Source: Oscillospiraceae bacterium (GTDB lineage: Bacteria; Bacillota; Clostridia; Oscillospirales; Oscillospiraceae). From it: DNA of 6,873 bases. The position numbers and the translations under genes were made by a program. A model generated the notes under the pieces. The model saw only the letters and a program-made list of their open reading frames with translations. It was not told the DNA's origin and did no database searches. The DNA lies in contig WQRL01000093.1 in assembly GCA_009786775.1 (NCBI GenBank), positions 1 through 6,873 of the forward strand, in the 5' to 3' direction. How positions within the stretch are numbered: position 1 is the first letter of the stretch; every line of letters begins with the position of its first letter. This document shows, in pieces, positions 1 to 6,300 of this stretch.

Positions 1-200
1 GAATATTCACATTTGTTTTATTCATTTATAAAATATTTTTAATTCGAAGTATAAATTATTGCACAGACTTTACAGTTTGTTCACAAAATTCGAGCCTAAA
101 TTCTCTGCATAAAATTGACTGTTGGGTTTACATAAAGTAGGTAAGTAAGAGCTAGTACAAAAAGTTATTAACATTATCCACAGGGTTATCCACACGCCGG
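1..200. other. Candidate replication origin (oriC-like) or dnaA promoter region
   Basis: Seen: no credible gene. Bases 1-60 contain only 8 G/C (about 13% GC) and 61-180 about 33%, against roughly half in the genes to the right. Two perfect DnaA boxes (TTATCCACA) sit at 174-182 and 186-194. Looser matches in the same orientation lie at 77-85 (TTGTTCACA) and 3-11 (ATATTCACA), each one mismatch from TTATNCACA. Known: in Bacillota, oriC is usually next to dnaA and combines clustered same-strand DnaA boxes with an AT-rich unwinding element. Inference: this could be such an origin, with dnaA starting left of the window and reading leftwards. Most gene length here reads rightwards, away from it, which would suit a leading strand. 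Alternatively it is a DnaA-regulated promoter. No dnaA, dnaN or rpmH is visible, so confidence is moderate. Confidence 0.42.
174..194 (+). promoter_or_regulatory. Pair of perfect DnaA boxes
   Basis: TTATCCACA occurs at 174-182 and again at 186-194, separated by GGG, in the same orientation. Both match the 9-base DnaA consensus exactly. The 12-bp start-to-start spacing is close to one helical turn, as in origin box clusters where DnaA binds cooperatively. A weaker TTATTAACA lies directly upstream at about 165-173. Confidence 0.75.
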
Positions 201-232
201 TCATTGTACAGTCATAATGGGTTGGGGGAAAT

Positions 233-250
233 TTACCAAAAGTTACCAAA
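233..250 (+). repeat. Short direct repeat TTACCAAA, 10-bp period
   Basis: TTACCAAA is present at 233-240 and 243-250, as two 10-mers that agree at 8 of 10 positions. The exact 10-bp period puts both copies on the same face of the helix, as expected for a protein binding site. The second copy is flanked by AAACCC, which can pair imperfectly with GGGTTGG around 219-225. Function unknown; it lies between the DnaA boxes and the first promoter. Confidence 0.4.
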
Positions 251-294
251 CCCTGCGAGTGCAAGTATGACGTTTTCGCTCAAGTTGCTTATGG

Positions 295-321
295 TTGACA
301 TAAAACGATTATGAATATTTT
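295..321 (+). promoter_or_regulatory. Weak additional promoter-like site
   Basis: A perfect -35 hexamer TTGACA lies at 295-300, but the best -10 match is TATTTT at 316-321, with only 15 bp between them. It may be a secondary start for the 417-839 gene, or a chance TTGACA. The site at 351-379 is better. Confidence 0.25.
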
Positions 322-350
322 TGCGGCGAGTATTCATTTGCAGTTTTGTG

Positions 351-379
351 TTGACTTTTCAGTGACGTTGTGTTATGTT
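351..379 (+). promoter_or_regulatory. Sigma-A promoter for the two unknown genes
   Basis: TTGACT (351-356), a 17-bp spacer, then TATGTT (374-379) preceded by TG at 371-372, an extended -10. Transcription should begin near 386, leaving a leader of about 30 nt before the ATG at 417. The upstream in-frame ATG at 375 lies inside this -10 box and so would not be in the transcript. Confidence 0.6.
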
Positions 380-386
380 ATCGAAA

Positions 387-405
387 GTAAACAAACGTAA
401 ACAAA
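387..405 (+). repeat. Tandem GTAAACAAA motif in the leader, 10-bp period
   Basis: The nonamer GTAAACAAA occurs at 387-395 and 397-405, exactly 10 bp apart. The pair starts at the predicted transcription start and runs into the ribosome binding site (AAGGAA, 405-410). It resembles GTTACCAAA at 242-250 (7 of 9 bases). An operator bound by a regulator, possibly the gene product itself, is an inference; a chance A-rich leader is the alternative. Confidence 0.4.
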
Positions 406-416
406 AGGAAACGATA

Positions 417-839
417 ATGAACGAATTAGAACGCTTGCGGCAGATTCAGCGCTCGCTTTCTGACATCATTTCGCAGTTGGAAGCGCAGCAGGGGCAGCTC
501 CCGAGTTTGATTACCCGCAGTGTGCGGCTAGGGGATGCCAGGAGTATGGCGGTGCTTACAGCCATCGCTATTGAGGGCGGAGCTGTGTCCAATGCGCGGT
601 TTGAAACTATTCTGGCACAGTTTGGCAGGACTCTCCGGGGTGCAGGTGGATTTTTCGGAGGAGCGGGCGCCAGTGTCAGGCGGGAGGATGGGAAACTTTT
701 CCTAACGAGTGCCGGCACACAGACCCTTGAAAAATGGAAGCTCCGTTACGGCAGTTCATGGATGGAGGAACTGGTAACTCCCGAGGCCCTGGGCGACAGG
801 GCGTATCCTGACAATTCAAGAATTACATTCAAAGTTTAG
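417..839 (+). CDS. Hypothetical protein, 140 aa, possible winged-helix fold
   Basis: I do not recognise this protein. The start at 417 is chosen over the in-frame ATG at 375 because AAGGAA (405-410) sits at proper distance before it and ATG 375 overlaps the predicted -10 box. Residues 1-27 are a charged, heptad-like helix (ELERLRQIQRSLSDIISQLE), perhaps a short coiled coil. Residues 42-75 look helical with a turn at EGGAVSN. Residues 74-86 are glycine-rich (GAGGFFGGAGAS). Residues 87-110 read like a beta wing followed by a helix (VRREDGKLFLTSAGTQTLEKW), which suggests, by inference only, a winged-helix nucleic-acid-binding domain. No membrane segment or signal peptide is seen, so it is probably cytoplasmic. 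It is followed after 64 bp by the gene at 904 and probably shares its transcript. It is the gene nearest the DnaA boxes. Confidence 0.75.
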   Translation: MNELERLRQIQRSLSDIISQLEAQQGQLPSLITRSVRLGDARSMAVLTAIAIEGGAVSNARFETILAQFGRTLRGAGGFFGGAGASVRREDGKLFLTSAGTQTLEKWKLRYGSSWMEELVTPEALGDRAYPDNSRITFKV

Positions 840-857
840 AAGTTAGGCAGTTTAGGT

Positions 858-886
858 TTGACGCTTTTCAAATCGGCTCATAAATT
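858..886 (+). promoter_or_regulatory. Possible internal promoter before the 904 gene
   Basis: TTGACG (858-863), a 17-bp spacer, then TAAATT (881-886) give a fair sigma-A match. The expected start near 893 would fall inside the ribosome binding site of the next gene (891-896), giving a truncated leader. The match is therefore suspicious and may be chance. Confidence 0.3.
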
Positions 887-903
887 ATGAAGGTGGTGTA
901 GCT

Positions 904-1197
904 GTGATAAAGATTTGGGGAGGCTCCGGCAGAAGGGCAGTGAGGAGTGAGCCGCCACTTAGCGGCAAGAGAAGAGATGTTGCAAATCCCATTTCCCGCA
1001 AAGCCTATGAGGTCAGGGGCGGCGCACAGAGGCGTGAGGCTTCAGAGCACAGCCGCCGGAACACTGTGGACTTTGAAACCCTAAGCCAGATGATAAATCA
1101 GTATGATGCCCTACAGCGGCGTGAGCCTCTGCTGCCCGATTCCATGCAGAGCGAATACGATCTAAAGCAGAGAAATTTGAAGTTTCTATCATTATGA
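904..1197 (+). CDS. Hypothetical Arg-rich small protein, 97 aa
   Basis: I do not recognise this protein. It starts with GTG at 904, supported by AAGGTGGT (890-897) about seven bases upstream. Residues 1-54 are rich in Arg and Gly with little hydrophobic content and look disordered (for example GGSGRRAVRSEPPLSGKRR near the N-terminus). Residues 55-97 are predicted helical (DFETLSQMINQYDALQRREP, then a second short helix ending LKFLSL). There are 14 Arg and 5 Lys in all, so it is strongly basic overall and may bind nucleic acid or an acidic partner; that is inference. It has no signal peptide or membrane segment. It lies 64 bp after the 140-aa gene and ten codons before an intrinsic terminator, so it is the last gene of that unit. 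A 108-aa frame on the other strand (1013-1339) overlaps it but has weaker support. Confidence 0.65.
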   Translation: MIKIWGGSGRRAVRSEPPLSGKRRDVANPISRKAYEVRGGAQRREASEHSRRNTVDFETLSQMINQYDALQRREPLLPDSMQSEYDLKQRNLKFLSL

Positions 1198-1222
1198 CGC
1201 CGTTTAAAGGCAGCAAAATTTT

Positions 1223-1259
1223 CAGGGCACTTTCCTTTGTCGAAAGTGCCCTGTTTTTT
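1223..1259 (+). terminator. Strong intrinsic terminator
   Basis: A perfect 12-bp stem pairs 1223-1234 (CAGGGCACTTTC) with 1242-1253 around a 7-base loop, followed directly by six T (1254-1259). It ends the two-gene unit 417-1197 and separates it from the transporter downstream. Four A precede the stem at 1215-1218, so weak activity on the other strand is possible. Confidence 0.93.
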
Positions 1260-1296
1260 GTCATAAAAAGTTCTAAATTTCTAAAGCTCCGCAGTA

Positions 1297-1325
1297 TTGT
1301 ATTTTGTACCCCCCTGTGATAGAAT
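1297..1325 (+). promoter_or_regulatory. Extended -10 promoter for the AEC transporter
   Basis: TAGAAT (1320-1325) preceded by TG at 1317-1318 forms an extended -10 box. TTGTAT (1297-1302) is a poor -35 at 17-bp spacing. Predicted start near 1332, with a leader of about 50 nt to the GTG at 1384. It sits just after the terminator at 1223-1259, giving the transporter its own transcript. Confidence 0.5.
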
Positions 1326-1383
1326 ACCGCGGATTGCAAATGATGCCAAAATGTTTTTTTGTGTAAGAAAAGGAGAATATTGC

Positions 1384-2346
1384 GTGTTAGAATACATAAC
1401 CTTGAGTATTAACATTACGATGCCATTTATACTGCTTTCGCTTTTAGGCATACTTCTCAAGCGCATGGGTATGATTAATGAGCATTTTGTCACACAGGGC
1501 AACAGGGTTATATTCAACTTCGGCATACCGATGACAGTGTTTAACCACATCCACAGGGCGGACTTGTCCACTGCGTTCGATGTGGAGTTTTTTACCTTTA
1601 ACGTGGTTTGGACAGTTATATTTTTCGGTATAGTATGGCTTTTGGCAAGTAAGCTCATCAAAGATAAAGACTCAATATCATCATTTGTAAACAGTGCTTA
1701 TAGAAGCAGCCTGTCAGTGGTGGCCCCGCCGTTGTTTGCGCTGATGTTCTACTATGCCTATGACCAGAATATTTTACCCAGGGGAATTTTGGCTGTCGCA
1801 GTCCTCTTGATGGTTTCATATGCTACGGCATCGGTATTATTCGCTGTGCATGAATCAAAGGCGAAGAAGTCGGGGGTTATGGGAATAATCCTCTCAATAA
1901 TCAAAAACCCCATAATAATCGGTGTTTTAGTAGGGATAGTATTCAACCTCTCCGGCATTAGGCTCCCCACGTTTGCGCAAAATACTGTAAACTCACTCTC
2001 AGGGATAGTGATGCCTTTAGCTATGATTTGCGTCGGCGCCAACCTCTCGTTCGGCAAATATAACGCTAAGTTCAAATATGCGCTTATATCGGGGATTGTC
2101 AAACTAGTTATAATGCCTGTGGCTGCCGTTATTATAGCTTACCTATTTGGCTTTCGCGGCAGCGACCTTACAATTATAATGATATTAAATGCCCTTCCAA
2201 TGGCTGTAGGCGCGTACGTAATGCAAGCGGAACTGGGCGGCGACTCCTACATAGGTGCAACTGCCCTGATGCTTACAATGGTGCTCTCGGCGGTTACGCT
2301 GACGCTGTACATATTCCTGTTTAGGGTTATGGGCTTTCTGGTTTAG
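1384..2346 (+). CDS. AEC-family (auxin efflux carrier-like) transporter, 320 aa
   Basis: This is a secondary transporter of the inner membrane, in the AEC / Mem_trans family (PF03547). Members export or exchange small organic anions such as malate; the substrate cannot be told here. The start is GTG 1384, eight bases after AAAAGGAG (1368-1375). An in-frame ATG at 1297 overlaps the predicted -35 and would add an unlikely Cys/Arg-rich leader. The 320 aa fit the family's usual length of about 310, and hydrophobic segments are compatible with two five-helix halves. The N-terminal half has the NRVIFNFGIPMTVFNH motif (residues about 40-53). The second half begins near KNPIIIG (174-180), followed by IVMPLAMICVGANLSF (208-223), the helix-breaking Pro/Gly motif of the family, then ALPMAVGAYVM. 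It is monocistronic and convergent with radC, whose stop is 50 bp away. Confidence 0.88.
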   Translation: MLEYITLSINITMPFILLSLLGILLKRMGMINEHFVTQGNRVIFNFGIPMTVFNHIHRADLSTAFDVEFFTFNVVWTVIFFGIVWLLASKLIKDKDSISSFVNSAYRSSLSVVAPPLFALMFYYAYDQNILPRGILAVAVLLMVSYATASVLFAVHESKAKKSGVMGIILSIIKNPIIIGVLVGIVFNLSGIRLPTFAQNTVNSLSGIVMPLAMICVGANLSFGKYNAKFKYALISGIVKLVIMPVAAVIIAYLFGFRGSDLTIIMILNALPMAVGAYVMQAELGGDSYIGATALMLTMVLSAVTLTLYIFLFRVMGFLV

Positions 2347-2352
2347 AAAGCC
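2332..2352. repeat. Perfect inverted repeat spanning the AEC stop codon
   Basis: GGCTTTCT (2332-2339) pairs with AGAAAGCC (2345-2352) over 8 bp with a 5-base loop. The TAG stop (2344-2346) lies at the loop-stem border. No T-run follows on either strand, so it is not a classical intrinsic terminator. It may protect the transcript's 3' end. No clear terminator was found in the 50 bp between the two convergent genes. Confidence 0.45.
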
Positions 2353-2396
2353 GGGGCACAGCCTTGGGTGCGGGCGGCAGTACCGCTGGGCAAAAC

Positions 2397-3035
2397 TTAG
2401 TATGCGCTTATAAATTCGTCCCCTGCCACTATTATGTGGTCGTCGAGCTTGATGCCCAGGATTTCGCCTGCTAGCCTGATGCGCTTAGTTACATCCTTAT
2501 CCTGCTCACTGGCCTCCAGCAAGCCGCTGGGGTGGTTGTGGCCGATTATTATTGAAGCGGCATGATCCTCAATGGCCGGGGCAAAAACCTCCCTGGGGTG
2601 TACGAGGGACGACATCAATGTGCCTATAGATATTGTATGGCAATTTATGAGCCGTCTGGCGCCGTCTAGGGAAAGCATGACGAAATACTCCTGCTTCTTA
2701 TTACAAATGAATTTAAGCTGCTCCGCTACCTTCTCAGGGGAATCAATAAGCGGGGCAGTTTGCTTTACAAATCTTCTGCGCCAATACTCAAGGGCGGCAA
2801 AGACGACAGTGGCCTTTGCCTGGCCGATGCCCTTGACGGCCTGCACATCCTCAATGGTCATATTTTCAGCTCCTGCCTTCTGTATGGCGTTGTTTAAGTT
2901 TTTGGCAATCTGCCTAAAATCGTTCCCCTTGCCCCCGCTGCCTATAACCGCCTGCAAAAGCTCCAAATCGGATAGTGCAGCCGCCCCCATGCGGTTTAAT
3001 TTCTCCCTCGGCATTTCTTTTAGGCCGGTACTCAT
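2397..3035 (-). CDS. radC: RadC-family JAB/MPN-domain protein, 212 aa
   Basis: The N-terminal part (residues 8-75) has the RadC signature: PREKLNRMGAAALSDLELL, then IGSGGKGND, ending in a helix-hairpin-helix VKGIGQAKA (67-75) that in this family suggests DNA contact. The C-terminal JAB/MPN domain (about 95-212) keeps a complete JAMM zinc site: E149 in VHPREVF, H166 and H168 in GHNHPSG, S176 and D179. The spacing matches H-x-H-x7-S-x2-D exactly, so a metal-dependent hydrolase fold is likely. The true activity of RadC proteins is unsettled, and a role in DNA repair was questioned after the original E. coli mutant was reassigned. The length is close to the usual 220-230 aa. ATG 3035 is preceded by AAAGGGGGAG (3041-3050), five bases away. 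It is on the opposite strand to all its neighbours and is transcribed alone, with a hairpin in its leader. Confidence 0.93.
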   Translation of the reverse strand: MSTGLKEMPREKLNRMGAAALSDLELLQAVIGSGGKGNDFRQIAKNLNNAIQKAGAENMTIEDVQAVKGIGQAKATVVFAALEYWRRRFVKQTAPLIDSPEKVAEQLKFICNKKQEYFVMLSLDGARRLINCHTISIGTLMSSLVHPREVFAPAIEDHAASIIIGHNHPSGLLEASEQDKDVTKRIRLAGEILGIKLDDHIIVAGDEFISAY

Positions 3036-3056
3036 CTCAACTCCCCCTTTTACTGC

Positions 3057-3114
3057 AAAAAGCGCTGCAATTGCTGTGTCACACTACCTAATAGTGTACA
3101 CCGGAATGCAGCGC
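3057..3114 (-). promoter_or_regulatory. Long leader hairpin plus U-run before radC (attenuator-like)
   Basis: The outer arms GCGCTGCA (3062-3069) and TGCAGCGC (3107-3114) pair over 8 bp. Inside them GTGT (3076-3079) pairs with ACAC (3098-3101), and ACACTA (3081-3086) with TAGTGT (3092-3097) around a CCTAA loop. On the radC strand the structure is followed at once by five U (complement of 3057-3061), 21 bases before the ATG. This has the form of an intrinsic terminator in the radC leader, so attenuation is possible. A DNA operator, or termination of an unseen leftward transcript, are alternatives. Confidence 0.5.
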
Positions 3115-3266
3115 AATTTCAATATGAATTTAAGTGTAGAAAACGGGCGGGTGAAATGATGAATTAGTGTGGAATAACAACATGCTTGCATAGATTTTGC
3201 GCCGATGTGAGAAACTTTCCCCTGTGTATGGCTAACACCGGCACGGTTATTGTAAATTTTTAGGCG

Positions 3267-3290
3267 ATATGCACAGCTGGCGTTGCATAT
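3267..3290. repeat. Operator-like inverted repeat upstream of the permease promoter
   Basis: ATATGCA (3267-3273) and TGCATAT (3284-3290) are perfect 7-base arms around a 10-base spacer. The half-site centres are 17 bp apart, and the right arm ends 27 bp before the -35 box of the permease promoter. This suits a dimeric regulator, but no regulator gene is in the window. Confidence 0.35.
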
Positions 3291-3317
3291 TATGTCACTA
3301 TATTTGAAACATTGCCG

Positions 3318-3346
3318 TTGAAAAATGAGGCAAATTTTGATAAAAT
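3318..3346 (+). promoter_or_regulatory. Near-consensus sigma-A promoter for the ABC permease
   Basis: TTGAAA (3318-3323) and TAAAAT (3341-3346) each match 5 of 6 consensus bases at the ideal 17-bp spacing. TG at 3338-3339 adds an extended -10. Transcription should start near 3353, about 29 nt before the ATG. Confidence 0.75.
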
Positions 3347-3381
3347 ATAGCTACAGTTTAGTGCGTTAAAGAGGTGGTTGG

Positions 3382-6300
3382 ATGAATAGAAAAACAGAAA
3401 AACTCAATGTGTTCATGAAGTCGGTTCTAAGGCAGAAGGTCAGGACTTTTATTTTCTTCCTGATTATAGCGGCTGCGGCCTTTGCATTTGTGCTGCGGAG
3501 TACTGAGTTTGTGATAGTCAGGGATAGGATAGATTCCATTGCGGAAAACTTCCGCTCCATTGGCTTTTTGAATCTCCGGGATGCCCCTTATGGCAACATT
3601 CTAGAGGGGGCAGATATAGTCGGAGCCAGCCGCTATGTGGGTTTTGAGGACAGAAGGCGGGGCGCTGAGGCTGTGTTGCACGGGATGCACAATACCAACA
3701 CGGGCGGCAGGGTAGGTGACGGAGGTCATATCCTAACAGGGCTTGAGGTGTCGCATATCCCGGTTCCGCAGAGGGATGTTTTTTCGTATTTCTACTTCAC
3801 GCTTGACAGGATGACGGTGTTCAACCACCCGGCTACAGGCCACTTTGTGGAGCTGCGGGCTATTGTCGATGAAGTGGAAGCGGGTTATCTGGAACATGCT
3901 TATGGCGGAGATCCGCGTACAAGGGAAACCCGTGTGCGGTGGTATATGGATCTTGATGCTACAGAAAACCCTCTCGAGAACATGGTTGAAGGTGAGAGAT
4001 ACTTCATCCGCGCCGCTTTTTACTGGGTTTCAACACATGGCAGGGGGATGACCGCCACTCCGCCGTCATTTTATGGAGCTGCGCACATCTTGTACATGCA
4101 CCCGCTCACAGAAGATGGGCTGATGTATCTACATGCCCCCGGCGGGCCTATTGACTTTACTGCTCCGGGCATGGAAGAAATTGCTGCGGGCATCGGGCAA
4201 AGTAACTACAACGCAAGTGTCCTGTGGCTGCGCACAACTGCTGACATGACAGCCATGCCCCTCACAAGAGAGGGCATGGGGAGTATTGACCTGGTGAGCG
4301 GCAGGTTTATAGACCATGAGGACTATCTGCTGGGCAGGCCTGTGGCGGTAATTCATCAGCGTCTTGCACAAATGCGTGGGCTTAGCGTGGGGGACACTAT
4401 AACCGTGAGTGTTCCGGGTAATCAGAGAATTGTAAATCTGAACACCGCAATGCTCTTTGGCGCAATGGACCTGACAGCGATGGCCCACCGCCATGAAAAC
4501 TTCGTATTCCGCGACGGTTTTCTGGATTTTGCCATCCTGGGAGACCCGGATGAATTTATTGTTGAAAAACTTGAACTTGAAATCGTAGGAACTTACCGGA
4601 AACTCCAGAGCGAAACTTGGGCAGGGGACTGGTCAATGAGCTATATTCCTGCGCTTTTGAGCAATTACGTCTATATTCCCGACTCGCTTCTGCCGGAGGG
4701 TTTTATGCCTGCCGATGAGCTTCGGGGGTATGACTTGTACCTGTGGGATCTCTGGTATAGCTTTGAGCTTGCCGATACTAGAAATGAGAGCGCATTTTTG
4801 CAGGAGGTAAGGGTGCAGTTGGAGGAACTGGGGATTATTGCGCATTTGATGCCCTCAGGTGCGGCTAATTTCTGGCTTTCAGCCGAGCCAGTTATGCTCT
4901 CGGCGACTGTCAATGCGGCCATATTTGTTGTGGTTTTGGTTTTGCTGCTCTCACTGGTATCATTTTTGTACCTGGGGCAAAGACGCAAGGATTTCGCCAT
5001 AGCAAGAGCCTTGGGGCTGCCTGCGAAGACAGCTGTGAGACAGATGTGCTCGCCGGCGGCACTTTTTGCAGTTCCGGCCATAGTGCTTGGGGGCACAGCA
5101 GGGTGGATACTCGCGTTAAATGAGGCGGCGAATACAATCGGGGCATTTGCTGAATTTGAACTGTACACTAATGCCTATTACGGAGGTTACGCCGCAATAG
5201 AGATTTCGCAAGGCTGGCTTGCGCTGCAACTGGGACTAATGACTTGCATCATGCTTGTCATGGTCGGTGCAGGTGCTGCGCGTACGGCGAAGCTCCCTGT
5301 GCTGGAACTGCTACAGGGCAGAAGCGTAAAGGTTCCTGCGGCTAAGGAAAATCTGCGCAGCAGCGAGGATAGAAGTTTTGTGCCAGGCCAGCAGGCAGGC
5401 GAAGGTATAAGTGCCGCCAGCGGAAGAATGCCTGGAGCTGGGAACCCCCACGGGCAGCAAAGTGCGGCGCAGCTAAGTAGCTCCCAGCCTCAGAGCCAGC
5501 ACGGCGCTGCTTTAGCACAAGGCACATCTGCCAAGCGGCGGCTTGCGGCTAGTGCTCAGTTTATTATAAGGCACATCATGCGTTCACCGCTGAAAACGGC
5601 GCTTACTGCGGGGACGGCCGTGCTGTTCATCGTTGCTCTTGGGCTTTTGCAGCAGACCATGGTCAGCACGCAAAGAGAGGTTGACCGCCTTTATGACACA
5701 ACAATTGTATCAGGAGAGTTAATGGCCTCGAATCCGTTTTTGCATGCGGGGGGCGGGGCAAATCTCACTGTCCTAAATTACACTTATGAGAATTTGAGCA
5801 GGTCAGGGCTGTTTAAGAACTACTACATAGAGGCTCAGTTCTCAGACTTTTTCCTCATACACCCCGGTGAGGACGGGAACTTCCCCGTGGGGGAACAAGG
5901 TGAGTTTTGGGATGAGTTCTGGCATTATATACGCCATGAGCTTCTCGGCGTAGCTGAACTTAGGACTGACCCGATTTTTGCATTTAATGATTTTGATATA
6001 TTTCTAGAGAGAAATGGCGAGCAGCCAGGGGACTTAATGCCCGATATAGCGGGAGCCGGACTTTTTGACTTTGAAGAGATGGGCTTAGGTGTTGTTACTG
6101 ACCCGCTGGATATCCAGTTTGGGGCAGGCTTTAGCCGTGAGGACTTCGTGTACAATGACCCAAGCCTCAAATCGCCCATCCCTGTTATAGTTTCAGACCT
6201 CACTTTAGTGCGGCGGGAGCTAAATGTTGGGGATATGGCGTTTTTAGGACATTATTTCCCGGCTGTTTGGACAGGGGCGGAGCAAGTTGAGGTTCCGGTG

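Larger units (their letters stand above)
3036..3381. other. Divergent intergenic region between radC and the ABC permease
   Basis: These 346 bp contain no credible gene. Leftward they hold the radC ribosome binding site (3041-3050) and the long hairpin 3062-3114. Rightward they hold an inverted repeat (3267-3290), the permease promoter (3318-3346) and its ribosome binding site (3371-3377). A further imperfect stem pairs GCCGATGT (3201-3208) with ACACCGGC (3235-3242), seven of eight pairs. I found no convincing promoter for radC; the leftward strand has only weak -10-like sites. Confidence 0.6.

Noticed and set aside
70..264. 64-aa frame on the minus strand across the DnaA boxes
   Set aside because: It lies in AT-rich noncoding DNA, covers both DnaA boxes, and has odd composition with no recognisable motif.
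1013..1339. 108-aa minus-strand frame overlapping the Arg-rich gene
   Set aside because: It would run through the strong terminator at 1223-1259 and the downstream promoter; the plus-strand gene has a good ribosome binding site and fits an operon.
1546..1556. ATCCACAGG within the AEC gene as a further DnaA box
   Set aside because: It matches only part of the consensus and lies inside coding sequence, so chance is the better explanation.
1281..2102. Minus-strand frames (1281-1661 and 1758-2102) over the AEC transporter
   Set aside because: They are antisense to a gene with clear family motifs and have no support of their own.
3076..3101. Palindrome before radC as an SOS/LexA box
   Set aside because: It does not match the Gram-positive LexA consensus (GAAC-N4-GTTC); the arms are ACACTA/TAGTGT.
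2572..3159. 195-aa plus-strand frame over radC
   Set aside because: It is a shadow of radC, whose JAMM and helix-hairpin-helix motifs settle the coding strand.
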